Below the pieces are notes generated by a model that saw only the letters and a list, made by a program, of their open reading frames with translations, made no database searches and was not told the DNA's origin. A program made the translations under genes and the position numbers. A DNA stretch of 51,331 nucleotides, taken from contig JAGBIA010000097.1 in assembly GCA_017935225.1 (NCBI GenBank), positions 1 through 51,331 on the forward strand. The letters are read 5' to 3'. This document shows, one piece after another, positions 1-7,686 of this stretch (position 1 is its first letter; each line of letters opens with the position of its first letter). The stretch is from Clostridia bacterium. Its GTDB lineage: Bacteria > Bacillota > Clostridia > Oscillospirales > CAG-272.

Positions 1-1
1 C

Positions 2-1159
2 AACGATAAGATGGTAATGCAGAGACTCAAGGAAGCAGCAGAGAAGGCTAAGATCGAGCTTTCCGGTATGTCCAGCACCAACATCAATCTCCCCTTCATC
101 ACTGCGACCGCGGCAGGTCCTCTCCACTTCGATGCAACTCTTACCAGAGCTGAGTTCGACAGAATTACCGCAGATCTCGTTGAGGCTACTATGGGCCCGA
201 CCAGACAGGTTCTCTCCGACTCCGGTCTTAAGGCAAGCGAGGTTGACAAGGTTCTTCTCGTAGGTGGTTCGACCAGAATTCCCGCAGTTCAGGAAGCAGT
301 TAAGAAGTTCATCGGTAAAGAGCCCTTCAAGGGCATCAACCCCGACGAGTGCGTAGCTCTCGGCGCGGCTATTCAGGGCGGTGTTCTTGGCGGCGACGTT
401 AAGGATCTTCTCCTTCTCGACGTAACTCCTCTCTCTCTCGGTATCGAGACTCTCGGCGGAGTATTCAACAAGATCATCGAGCGAAATACCACTATCCCCG
501 TAAAGAAGAGCCAGGTATACTCTACCGCGGCTGACGGTCAGACCTCGGTTGAGATCCACGTTCTTCAGGGTGAGCGCGAGATGGCGGCTTATAACACCAC
601 TCTCGGCAGATTCAACCTTGACGGCATTCCCGCAGCTCCTCGCGGAGTACCTCAGATCGAGGTAACCTTCGATATCGACGCTAACGGTATCGTAAACGTA
701 ACCGCAAAGGATCTCGGCACCGGTAAGGAGCAGCATATCACCATCACTTCCTCTACCAATATGTCTCAGGCAGACATCGACAAGGCTATCAAGGATGCCG
801 AGAAGTTCGCTGAAGAGGACAAGAAGCAGAAGGAAGCAGTTGATACCAAGAACCGCGCTGAATCTCTCGTATTCCAGTCCGAGAAGACTCTCAATGAAGT
901 CGGCGACAAGGTATCCGACGCTGATAAAGAGCCCGTAAAGGCAGCTCTTGAGGATCTCAAGAACACCATCCCCGGCGGCAACACCGAGGATATCAAGGCA
1001 AAGACCGAGGCTCTCGAGAAGGCGTTCTACGCACTCTCCGAGAAGCTCTACGCTCAGCAGGCACCTAACGGCAACCCCGGCGATATGGGCGGCAACGGCG
1101 CAAACGGTGGCGACGGAACCTACTATAACGCAGATTACGAGGATAAGACAAACGACTAA
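2..1159 (+). CDS. dnaK: Chaperone DnaK (Hsp70), C-terminal part, truncated by the window edge
   Basis: ATP-dependent cytosolic chaperone that binds hydrophobic peptides and cycles with DnaJ and GrpE. The frame is open from base 2, giving 385 residues of a protein usually about 610 long, so the first part of the nucleotide-binding domain is missing. Visible are the end of the ATPase domain ([14 protein letters not shown], then [15 protein letters not shown]), the interdomain linker [19 protein letters not shown], the beta substrate-binding domain, the helical lid, and a Gly/Asn-rich tail ending [11 protein letters not shown]. Codon choice is strongly restricted, as expected for an abundant protein. 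dnaJ follows 90 bases downstream after a hairpin. In Clostridia the order hrcA-grpE-dnaK-dnaJ is usual, so hrcA and grpE probably lie just left of the window. Identity is certain. Confidence 0.98.
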   Translation, partial: NDKMVMQRLKEAAEKAKIELSGMSSTNINLPFITATAAGPLHFDATLTRAEFDRITADLVEATMGPTRQVLSDSGLKASEVDKVLLVGGSTRIPAVQEAVKKFIGKEPFKGINPDECVALGAAIQGGVLGGDVKDLLLLDVTPLSLGIETLGGVFNKIIERNTTIPVKKSQVYSTAADGQTSVEIHVLQGEREMAAYNTTLGRFNLDGIPAAPRGVPQIEVTFDIDANGIVNVTAKDLGTGKEQHITITSSTNMSQADIDKAIKDAEKFAEEDKKQKEAVDTKNRAESLVFQSEKTLNEVGDKVSDADKEPVKAALEDLKNTIPGGNTEDIKAKTEALEKAFYALSEKLYAQQAPNGNPGDMGGNGANGGDGTYYNADYEDKTND

Positions 1160-1170
1160 TTAAGAATTGC

Positions 1171-1200
1171 GCGCTAAACGGCAGAAATGCCGTTTAGCGC
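1171..1200 (+). other. Perfect hairpin between dnaK and dnaJ without a U-tract
   Basis: GCGCTAAACGGCA and TGCCGTTTAGCGC form a perfect 13-bp stem around a GAAA tetraloop. The bases after it (ATAAGTCG) contain no T-run, so it is not a canonical intrinsic terminator. It sits 11 bases after the dnaK stop. It may protect the 3' end of an abundant dnaK transcript or act as a processing or partial termination site that lowers dnaJ output relative to dnaK. The structure is seen; its role is inferred. Confidence 0.7.
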
Positions 1201-1249
1201 ATAAGTCGTTTATAGAAGTATAAAATTTTCTAACATTAACGAGGCAAAT

Positions 1250-2389
1250 ATGGCAGACAAACGTGATTATTACGAGGTGTTGGGACTTGCTAAAGGGGCG
1301 AGCGACGCCGATATAAAGAAGGCTTATCGCTCTATGGCAAAGAAATATCACCCCGATATGAATCCGGGAGACGCAGAGGCAGAAGCAAAATTTAAGGAAG
1401 TCAACGAGGCGTACGCGGTTCTCTCGGATGCCGACAAGAAGGCGCAGTACGATCAGTTCGGTCACGCAGCCTTCGATCAGACGGCAGGCGGTGGCGGATA
1501 CGGCGGCTTTGGCGGATTTTCTGACTTTGGTGACATCGGAGATATATTCGGCAGCTTTTTCGGAGGCGGCTTTGGCAGCGCAAGACAGAACAGAAACGCT
1601 CCTATGCGCGGCGAGGACGTTCCCGCAAGAGTTACGGTTACATTTGAAGAGGCGGCATTCGGCGTCAAGAAGGACGTTTCCTTTAACCGCATACAGAAAT
1701 GCTCGGATTGCGGCGGATCGGGCGCGCAGAAGGGAAGCTCGGCAGAGACTTGTAGTGCCTGCGGAGGCAGCGGTCAGCGCCGCGTAACTCAGCGCATAGG
1801 CGGTATGGCATTCCAGTCGACCACCACTTGTGACGCCTGCAGAGGTAGCGGAAAGATCATCAAAAATCCTTGCTCCAACTGTCGCGGTACGGGATACGTC
1901 AAGGTTTCCAAGAAGCTCTCGGTCAACATTCCCGCGGGAATTAACGACGGCGAGCGTATCGCACTTCGCGGACAGGGCTGTGACGGCAGAAACGGCGGTC
2001 CTGCGGGCGACCTTATCATCACCGTTTCGGTAAAGAAGCATCCATTCTTCGAGCGAGACGGATACAACATCTATTGCGACGTTCCGCTCACGGTAGCCGA
2101 GGCAACGCTCGGTGCTGAGATCGACGTTCCCACACTCGAGGGTAATCAGAAATTTACCATTCCCGAGGGAACTCAGGGCGGCACGCAGTTCACACTCAAG
2201 CAGAAGGGAATTCCTTACGTAAATAACTCCAACCGCCGCGGAGATCTCATTTTCACGACCGTGATCGAGATTCCGAGAGGACTCAGTGAGAAGCAAAAGG
2301 AGCATATGAGAGCCTTTGCCGAGTCCTGCAAGGAGACTAACTACACGAAGAAGAACAGCTTCTTCAAGAGAATTTTTGATAAGAAATAA
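1250..2389 (+). CDS. dnaJ: Co-chaperone DnaJ (Hsp40)
   Basis: J-domain co-chaperone that delivers clients to DnaK and stimulates its ATPase. The 379-residue length is normal. Residues 1-65 are the J domain with HPD at 34-36. Residues 77-110 are the Gly/Phe-rich linker ([11 protein letters not shown]). The zinc-binding region has four CxxCxGxG repeats with cysteine pairs at 151/154, 168/171, 194/197 and 208/211. The C-terminal beta-barrel substrate domains follow. The start ATG gives the expected [12 protein letters not shown]. The ribosome site (GAGG, 1240s) is modest. The gene lies in the heat-shock operon between dnaK and prmA; the prmA start is 11 bases past the dnaJ stop. Confidence 0.98.
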   Translation: MADKRDYYEVLGLAKGASDADIKKAYRSMAKKYHPDMNPGDAEAEAKFKEVNEAYAVLSDADKKAQYDQFGHAAFDQTAGGGGYGGFGGFSDFGDIGDIFGSFFGGGFGSARQNRNAPMRGEDVPARVTVTFEEAAFGVKKDVSFNRIQKCSDCGGSGAQKGSSAETCSACGGSGQRRVTQRIGGMAFQSTTTCDACRGSGKIIKNPCSNCRGTGYVKVSKKLSVNIPAGINDGERIALRGQGCDGRNGGPAGDLIITVSVKKHPFFERDGYNIYCDVPLTVAEATLGAEIDVPTLEGNQKFTIPEGTQGGTQFTLKQKGIPYVNNSNRRGDLIFTTVIEIPRGLSEKQKEHMRAFAESCKETNYTKKNSFFKRIFDKK

Positions 2390-2400
2390 AGGATATTGCT

Positions 2401-3357
2401 ATGACTGATAAAGATTATACCTGCGAGGATTGGGGTACACAAAGCGAATGGACACAGATAAAGGTCAAGGTAAAGCTCGAGCGACTTGACGAGGCTGTGG
2501 CAATTATGAATATGGTCTCCAATTATCTGCAGATCGAGGACTATAGCGACATAGATCTCAAGACCTGCTACGGCGACCTTATCGACGAAGCAATACTCAA
2601 CGCGGATAAGACCGTGGCATATGTGTCGGTCTATCTCCCCATCGACGGTGGCGTTGCCGATACTCTCGTTTTTCTGCGCGAGAGATTTGGCGCGCTTAAT
2701 CCCGAGGCCGAGATCACGGTCAGCGGTGTAAATGAGGAGGATTGGGCGAATTCCTGGAAGGCATACTATAAGCCTATCAAGATCGGCGAGCGCATCGTTA
2801 TCGTTCCCGCGTGGGAGAAGTACAGTGCGGAAGAGGGCGAGATAATCGTCAGAATGGATCCCGGAATGGCATTCGGCACGGGTACGCACGAGACTACAAG
2901 ACTCGTTATAAAGCTCCTTGAGAAGTACATAAAGAACGGCATGCGAGTCGCAGACGTCGGTTGTGGAAGCGGTATCCTTGCTATTTGCGCATCAAAGCTC
3001 GGCGCGGGTGAGTGCAAGGCTTACGATATCGATCCCGTGGCAGTAAAGGTCGCTAATGAGAACATCAAGGATAGCGGACTTACTAACGTCACCTGCGAGG
3101 TATCCGATCTGCTCAAGCAGGTAGATAAGAGCGGTGGCACTTACGACGTTATCTGCGCAAATATCGTTGCGGATATCATCATCAGAATGATGCCCGACGT
3201 TGGCGCGCTTATGGACGAAAACTCGGTAATTCTCGCCTCGGGAATTATCGTCGAGCGTTCAGAGGACGTCATCAACGGATTTGAAGAGCACGGATTTAAG
3301 ATCGTCGAGAGAATTGACGAGAACGGCTGGTGTGCGCTCGCAGTACAAAAGGCATAA
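2401..3357 (+). CDS. prmA: Ribosomal protein L11 methyltransferase PrmA
   Basis: SAM-dependent methyltransferase that methylates ribosomal protein L11. The length (318 residues) is typical. The N-terminal alpha/beta L11-binding domain covers about residues 15-110. The conserved DPGMAFGTGTHETT lies at 153-166, SAM motif I (VADVGCGSGIL) at 183-193, and the catalytic-type motif CANIVADII near 252-260. It is preceded by AAGGATATTGCT. It is the third gene of the dnaK-dnaJ-prmA block seen in many Clostridia, and the transcript ends at the terminator immediately downstream. Function in L11 methylation is well known for the family; the co-transcription with chaperones is inferred from spacing. Confidence 0.96.
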   Translation: MTDKDYTCEDWGTQSEWTQIKVKVKLERLDEAVAIMNMVSNYLQIEDYSDIDLKTCYGDLIDEAILNADKTVAYVSVYLPIDGGVADTLVFLRERFGALNPEAEITVSGVNEEDWANSWKAYYKPIKIGERIVIVPAWEKYSAEEGEIIVRMDPGMAFGTGTHETTRLVIKLLEKYIKNGMRVADVGCGSGILAICASKLGAGECKAYDIDPVAVKVANENIKDSGLTNVTCEVSDLLKQVDKSGGTYDVICANIVADIIIRMMPDVGALMDENSVILASGIIVERSEDVINGFEEHGFKIVERIDENGWCALAVQKA

Positions 3358-3365
3358 ATATATTC

Positions 3366-3400
3366 AAAAGAGCCTTTTTCGGACGAAGAAGGCTCTTTTT
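3366..3400 (+). terminator. Intrinsic terminator of the dnaK-dnaJ-prmA operon
   Basis: AAAAGAGCCTTTTTC pairs with GAAGAAGGCTCTTTT (one mismatch) around GGAC and runs into a T-tract. It starts 9 bases after the prmA stop. Confidence 0.9.
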
Positions 3401-3428
3401 GATAAATCAAAACGTTAAGGAATATAAA

Positions 3429-4196
3429 ATGAGCATTATAAAAAACGAAATACCGATATTGGAGTTTGATACCGAGCAAACGGCGGTTATCAATCCTGGT
3501 CACAGAGAAATAGGTTTGAAGCTCCCGAAAAAGTGCGTGTTCGCTTTTCTCGGTGAGTATATAGATGAATACGCAAGCAAGACGGACACGCGAAAGGTGT
3601 CTGAGTTCGACAGCACAACGAAGCTTTACCCGATCTACGTAACGAAATACAAGGGCGAAGAAGTGGTGCTCTGCCAAGCCCCCGTCGGAGCTGCGCCTGC
3701 GGCGCAGATACTTGATTGGCTGATCGGTTACGGTGTGCGCGAGATCATCTCCGCAGGCTCTTGCGGTGCGCTTGAAAAGTTTCCCGAAAGCACGTTCCTT
3801 GTGCCGAAAAAGGCTCTGCGCGATGAGGGTGCATCCTATCACTACGCGCCACCCTCACGCTTTATGGAGATCAGCGATAGAGCGAGGAAAGCAATTGAAG
3901 AAACCGTAACCCAACACGGAATGAAATATAGGGAGGTCATCACTTGGTCAACCGACGGATTTTACCGTGAAACCAAGGAAAAGGTCGCATACCGCAAGAG
4001 CGAGGGGTGCGCGGTCGTTGAAATGGAGTGTTCGGCGCGTGCCGCCGTTGCCTCTTTCAGAGATGCTACTTGGGGAATGATACTCTACACCGCAGACAGC
4101 CTTGCCGACGTGGATAAATACGACGAGCGAAATTGGGGCGGCAACGCATACGAATATGCGCTGACACTCTGTCTTGATGCGGTGCTGAAGCTGTAA
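3429..4196 (+). CDS. Nucleoside phosphorylase (uridine/purine nucleoside phosphorylase family)
   Basis: Phosphorolytic cleavage of a nucleoside to base plus ribose-1-phosphate is the expected reaction; the exact base is not decidable by eye. The protein has 255 residues. Family marks are the phosphate-loop segment ISAGSCGAL (107-115), the base-recognition segment TDGFYRET (175-182), the ribose-binding EMEC (198-201) and TADSL (221-225). The pattern is closest to uridine phosphorylase-like members. I chose the ATG at 3429 (MSIIKNE) after AAGGAATATAA. An upstream in-frame start would run through the prmA terminator and is not credible. It heads a run of Nudix and GNAT genes with short gaps. No convincing promoter was found in the 28 bases after the terminator. 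Confidence 0.85.
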   Translation: MSIIKNEIPILEFDTEQTAVINPGHREIGLKLPKKCVFAFLGEYIDEYASKTDTRKVSEFDSTTKLYPIYVTKYKGEEVVLCQAPVGAAPAAQILDWLIGYGVREIISAGSCGALEKFPESTFLVPKKALRDEGASYHYAPPSRFMEISDRARKAIEETVTQHGMKYREVITWSTDGFYRETKEKVAYRKSEGCAVVEMECSARAAVASFRDATWGMILYTADSLADVDKYDERNWGGNAYEYALTLCLDAVLKL

Positions 4197-4207
4197 GGAG
4201 AATTACT

Positions 4208-4672
4208 ATGTCAAGAATAGAAGAAGTTGAACTTACAAATATGTGTATGATCTGCGACGGCAACGGTAACGTGCTTGTACAGAACAAGGTGAATCATCCC
4301 ACTTGGCATGGATGGAATTTTCCCGGCGGTCACGTTGAAAAGGGTGAATACGTTACGCCATCCGTTATCCGTGAAATGCAGGAAGAAACGGGACTTACCA
4401 TTGAAAATCCAAGACTTTGTGGCATCAAGGAGTTCCACAAACTAAAAGACGGAAAGCGCTATATCGTCTTTATCTATATCGCAGATAAATTTACGGGCGA
4501 GTTGAAAGCATCGAATGAAGGTGAGATATTTTGGTATCCTCTCTCCGAGCTTGCAAAGTCGGACAAACTGATTGACGGTTTTGGCGAAATGCTCCCCGTG
4601 TTCACGAACAATGAAATCAGCGAAATCTATTACGAGAGAACCGCTGATGATTTTAAGACAAAATATTGTTAA
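4208..4672 (+). CDS. Nudix hydrolase, 8-oxo-dGTPase (MutT/MTH1)-like
   Basis: Small (154 residues) pyrophosphohydrolase of nucleoside diphosphate-linked substrates. The Nudix box runs from G41 to L63, with G-x5-E from G41 to E47 and REMQEETGL at 55-63, so all metal-binding glutamates are present. The following residues (YIVFIYIADKFTGEL, then NEGEIFWYPLSEL) are typical of MutT-type oxidised-nucleotide sanitisers. An AAGGAG site lies 7 bases before the ATG, and the gene starts 11 bases after the phosphorylase stop, so they are probably co-transcribed. Substrate is inferred. Confidence 0.85.
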   Translation: MSRIEEVELTNMCMICDGNGNVLVQNKVNHPTWHGWNFPGGHVEKGEYVTPSVIREMQEETGLTIENPRLCGIKEFHKLKDGKRYIVFIYIADKFTGELKASNEGEIFWYPLSELAKSDKLIDGFGEMLPVFTNNEISEIYYERTADDFKTKYC

Positions 4673-4686
4673 TTATGAGGTCAATT

Positions 4687-5217
4687 ATGGAAGAATTTAT
4701 TTTAATACGACCGACGAGCGAATACGCAAGTCAGATCGCAGAGTACAGACAAGAGTTCCTCGACGAAGGCGGCTCTATGGACGGTTGCGGTCCTCTGCGT
4801 AGATTTGATGATCCTGAAGAATTCATACAGCTGTGTAGGGACTACGAGGATCCGGAAACTGTTCCTTCGCATTTAGTTCCCGCTACGCAGTTTATTTTTG
4901 TTCGCAAGAGCGATAATCGACTCGTCGGAATGCTTCAAGTCAGACACAAATTCAACGATTATCTTGAAAAATACGCAGGTCATATCGGCTATTCCGTCAG
5001 ACCGAGCGAGCGTCGCAAGGGATATGCCAAAGAAATGCTCAAAATGGCACTTCCGTTTTGCCGCGAGATCGGACTTGATAAGGTCCTGATTTCTTGCATA
5101 GACGAAAATATCGGAAGTGAGAAAACCATTCTTGCCAACGGCGGCGTTTATGAATCAACAGTACATGAACCGAATGATAACGTGGATCTGAAAAGATTTT
5201 GGATCACTTTAGAATAG
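4687..5217 (+). CDS. GNAT-family N-acetyltransferase
   Basis: Acetyl-CoA-dependent acyltransferase of unknown acceptor (176 residues). The core runs from about residue 60 to 170, with the acetyl-CoA pyrophosphate loop in GYSVRPSERRKGYAKEMLK and the following motif LISCIDENIGSEKTILANGG, typical of RimJ/RimL-like GNATs in which an Asn/Ser pair closes the site. The ATG at 4687 is preferred because GAGG lies 6 bases before it. Upstream alternatives (TTG at 4666, ATG at 4675) overlap or abut the preceding stop and lack a ribosome site. It lies 14 bases after the first Nudix gene. No clue to the acceptor molecule. Confidence 0.8.
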   Translation: MEEFILIRPTSEYASQIAEYRQEFLDEGGSMDGCGPLRRFDDPEEFIQLCRDYEDPETVPSHLVPATQFIFVRKSDNRLVGMLQVRHKFNDYLEKYAGHIGYSVRPSERRKGYAKEMLKMALPFCREIGLDKVLISCIDENIGSEKTILANGGVYESTVHEPNDNVDLKRFWITLE

Positions 5218-5235
5218 AGCAAAGGATAAAAACTA

Positions 5236-5745
5236 ATGGAACTCTGGGACTTATACAATAAAGACCGCGAGCTTATCGGTAAAACGCACGTAAGGGGTGA
5301 AGCGATACCCGACGGGTGCTTTCATCTTGTCGTTCACGTTTGGATACGCAACAAGCAAGGTAAATATCTGATCTCGCAACGGAGCGAAAATCGCCCGACA
5401 TTTCCGCTCATGTGGGAGTGCGTAGGCGGCTCGGTGACGGTAGGCGAGGATAGTCTTGCGGGTGCTCTTCGTGAGACGATTGAGGAGGTAGGGATCGCGC
5501 TCGATCCCACATCGGGAAGGATGGTTTTCTCGCGTGTGCGTGATTACGTTGGCGGAAAGCGGTTCGGTGATATTATGGACGTGTGGCTGTTTGACTTTGA
5601 CGGCGACGCCGACCTTGACGCGGCAACGACCGACGAGGTTGCGGACGTTCGCTGGATGAGTTGCGATGAGATACGCACACTTTTCGAGGAAGGGAAGCTT
5701 GTACACACGCTCGGGTATTTCTTTACGGAGGTTGAAAGAAAGTAA
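5236..5745 (+). CDS. Nudix hydrolase, isopentenyl-diphosphate isomerase-like subgroup
   Basis: 169 residues. The N-terminus (MELWDLYNKDRELIGKTHVRG) followed by HLVVHVWIRN and ISQRSENRPTFPLMWE is characteristic of the Nudix subgroup that resembles type I isopentenyl-diphosphate isomerase but acts as a hydrolase. The Nudix box is complete (GGSVTVGE, then RETIEEVGI, about residues 64-87). True isomerase is unlikely because the protein is short and the organism already carries the DXP-pathway genes dxr and ispG. AAAGGA precedes the start by 9 bases. Its stop codon overlaps the start of the next Nudix gene by one base, so the two are translationally coupled. Confidence 0.83.
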   Translation: MELWDLYNKDRELIGKTHVRGEAIPDGCFHLVVHVWIRNKQGKYLISQRSENRPTFPLMWECVGGSVTVGEDSLAGALRETIEEVGIALDPTSGRMVFSRVRDYVGGKRFGDIMDVWLFDFDGDADLDAATTDEVADVRWMSCDEIRTLFEEGKLVHTLGYFFTEVERK

Positions 5746-6230
5746 TGTCAGATATACTTTTCAAAACAGACAATTATGTTTTTTCGTACCGTGTCGGTGG
5801 ACTTCTGATCAGGGGCGGCAAGGTGCTTATGCAAAAGGCGGCCGGGGATGACGGCTATGCCTTTATCGGCGGCCACGTTGCTTTTGGCGAAACGACCGCA
5901 GAAACCATCGTAAGAGAATTTAAGGAAGAGATCGGCGCTGACATAAAGGTTGAGCGGCTCATAATGGTGAATGAGAACTTCTTTCCGTGGGGCAATCGTC
6001 CTTGTCAGCAGATAAACCTATACTATTTGGTTTCCTTGAAGGACGAAACGCAGATTCCTCTCGATAGAAATTTCAAGGCACTCGACGAACTTGGCAACGA
6101 GCGTATTGAGCTTGATATGTGTTGGATACCGCTTGAAGACGTTCCGAGCAAGAACATCTATCCGCCGCAGGCAAAGGAATACATCGTAAATGTCCCCGAC
6201 GAGATCGTGTACTTTGTTTATAAGGAGTAA
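5745..6230 (+). CDS. Nudix hydrolase
   Basis: 161 residues with a complete Nudix box (GGHVAFGE, REFKEEIGA, residues 42-65). The first strand (FSYRVGGLLIRGGKVLMQK) and the region after the box (VNENFFPWGNRPCQQINLYYLV) resemble dGTP/NTP pyrophosphohydrolase-like members, but no specific substrate is readable. The start overlaps the preceding Nudix stop by one base (TAATG). This is the third Nudix protein in the cluster. The three are clearly diverged from each other, so they are not a recent duplication. Confidence 0.83.
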   Translation: MSDILFKTDNYVFSYRVGGLLIRGGKVLMQKAAGDDGYAFIGGHVAFGETTAETIVREFKEEIGADIKVERLIMVNENFFPWGNRPCQQINLYYLVSLKDETQIPLDRNFKALDELGNERIELDMCWIPLEDVPSKNIYPPQAKEYIVNVPDEIVYFVYKE

Positions 6231-6233
6231 GCT

Positions 6234-6692
6234 ATGAGGTTTGAACTACTCTCTCCGGCTAACGTAGATCTGTATATAAGATATTTAAAAAAAGCTCTTT
6301 CAGAAGAACCCGATATGATGCTTGCCTCGCAGATCGATGAAACTGCTATAAAGAAAAGGCTCTGCGATTCTTTTTTTCAAAGCAAGAAGTCTATCCTCGC
6401 AATCGAAAATGATGAAGTTGTTGGCAGAATCGAATATCACTTTTACGGTTGCTTACAGGACGGGTACAGAATGGCTTACGTCGATTGGGTGTACGTTTTG
6501 CCCGAAAACAGACATCAAGGTGTCGCGCAGCAACTCTTTAGAGAATTTGAAAAAGACTGCCAAAATAACAGCATTGATCAATATTATTTGTTCCGTGCAA
6601 CAAATGCTAATGCGGACAAGTTCTACTACAGCTTTGAAAATTCAACTATAGCAGATGAGCCGGTTTTAAGAAAAAATATTAGTGAAAAATAA
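6234..6692 (+). CDS. GNAT-family N-acetyltransferase
   Basis: 152 residues with a GNAT core: the strand VVGRIEYHFYG (about residues 62-72), then YVDWVYVLPENRHQGVAQQL, in which V(Y/L)P-x3-H/R-x-x-G-V/I-A forms the acetyl-CoA loop. TNANADKFYYSF near the end fits the fourth motif. The acceptor is unknown. It begins 3 bases after the third Nudix gene, preceded by AAGGAG, and is the last gene before the strong terminator at 6698. It is not a close copy of the other GNAT in this cluster. Confidence 0.8.
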   Translation: MRFELLSPANVDLYIRYLKKALSEEPDMMLASQIDETAIKKRLCDSFFQSKKSILAIENDEVVGRIEYHFYGCLQDGYRMAYVDWVYVLPENRHQGVAQQLFREFEKDCQNNSIDQYYLFRATNANADKFYYSFENSTIADEPVLRKNISEK

Positions 6693-6697
6693 GAGTT

Positions 6698-6725
6698 TTG
6701 CCCCCTACGGCGTAGGGGGCAATTT
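6698..6725 (+). terminator. Intrinsic terminator of the phosphorylase/Nudix/GNAT cluster
   Basis: TTGCCCCCTAC and GTAGGGGGCAA form a GC-rich perfect stem with a 3-base loop, followed by TTTTTA. The T-tract overlaps the stop codon of the convergent DUF11 gene. Read on the minus strand the stem is followed by AAAACTC, so it is mainly a plus-strand terminator. Confidence 0.9.
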
Positions 6726-7589
6726 TTATATCGTTCCGGTAATTGTATATTCAATCATTCCGGGTGTTACGGTTACGATGCCGGTGGTCGCATCGCGAAC
6801 GAAGGTCGCCGCGGGAACGCTTACGGCAGTTGTGGTTCCGGCGGGCACTGTGAGCGTGCCGTCAACGTAGGAATACTCGTTAGCCGGGAGCAAAGTGCCG
6901 TCGCGAGATACGGTGATATTAGTAGGCGCGGGGTTAAACGTGTCGGTCAGCACTACGTTCTCAGCCGCGATATTGCCGTAGTTGTAGATGCGGATGGTGT
7001 AGGTTACGGTGTCGCCGCAGATCACGGGATTGGGCGACATCTGCTTGAATACGCTTACGTTAGCGGCAGAAACTGCGGTTATAGTTGCGCTTGCAGTTCC
7101 GTCTGCACAATCAGAGTCGCTCGTCAGCGTTGCAGTGTTGGTTATTCCTGCTTCGACATCAAGCGGCGCGTATTCATTGACGGCGGCGCGGTAGACGATA
7201 TTCGCGGTCGCGCCTGCGGGGAGAGTGGGGAAGCTGAACACAAGTGAGCCTGCCGTCGCGGTGTCGACCGTAAGCTGTGCACTCACGTCCTGACCGTCGA
7301 TAAGCAGAAGAGCAGGGGGCGCGTAGGTGAGGGGCGTCAGCTCAAGCGTGCCGAAAACGAACGTGCCGAGGTCGTCGGTGATGCTGACGTTCGTGATAGC
7401 AGACGTTGACGTGTTGGTCATACTGAGAATATAGGTTACGACCTCGTCTTCGCCGTAGGTCTCGCCAAGCGTGGTTTTCGTGAAGCTGATAGCCGATTCA
7501 AGACCGATCTCGGCAAGATTAGACACCTTGGTTTCGGTAATACCGCCCGAGGTGTAGCTGACTGTAGCAAAATTTTCTATAGTTGCCAT
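6726..7589 (-). CDS. Two-repeat DUF11 protein without signal peptide
   Basis: 287 residues made of two beta-rich DUF11-type (Ig-like) repeats, about 31-157 and 170-286, each containing the D-x-V-T-Y-x-I-x-x-x-N pattern (DEVVTYILSMTNT and DTVTYTIRIYNYGN) followed by NVxxTDxx. The composition is Thr/Ala/Val-rich with almost no lysine in the second half and only two cysteines (161 and 191). It begins MATIENFATVSYTSGG with no signal peptide, lipobox, sortase motif or membrane segment, which is odd for a domain found mostly in surface proteins. Clostridial proteins of this leaderless type are candidates for spore coat/exosporium or assembled extracellular layers, but this is inference. An AGGAG site lies 7 bases before the ATG. 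It follows addA after a hairpin. Confidence 0.75.
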   Translation of the reverse strand: MATIENFATVSYTSGGITETKVSNLAEIGLESAISFTKTTLGETYGEDEVVTYILSMTNTSTSAITNVSITDDLGTFVFGTLELTPLTYAPPALLLIDGQDVSAQLTVDTATAGSLVFSFPTLPAGATANIVYRAAVNEYAPLDVEAGITNTATLTSDSDCADGTASATITAVSAANVSVFKQMSPNPVICGDTVTYTIRIYNYGNIAAENVVLTDTFNPAPTNITVSRDGTLLPANEYSYVDGTLTVPAGTTTAVSVPAATFVRDATTGIVTVTPGMIEYTITGTI

Positions 7590-7614
7590 TGTTTACTCCT
7601 GAATATATTTTAGA

Positions 7615-7646
7615 AGGCACTCAAAGATCAACGTCCTTGAGTGCCT
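7615..7646 (-). terminator. Hairpin after addA, probable terminator or attenuator
   Basis: AGGCACTCAA and TTGAGTGCCT form a perfect 10-bp stem with a 12-base loop. On the minus strand it follows the addA stop by about 40 bases and is trailed by TCTAAAATATATT, a weak U-rich stretch. It lies just upstream of the DUF11 ribosome site, so read-through into DUF11 is possible. Confidence 0.6.
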
Positions 7647-7686
7647 CGTTATTATTATATGCAGTTGTGAGCGCGTCTGACAGAGA

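Noticed and set aside
1160..2305. A 381-codon minus-strand frame opposite dnaJ
   Set aside because: Shadow of dnaJ; the composition is that of reverse-complemented biased codons and there is no family motif.
3429..4196. Nucleoside phosphorylase domain as a phage-defence effector
   Set aside because: It is a full-length standalone metabolic-type enzyme without a sensor or NTPase partner next to it; salvage is the simpler reading.
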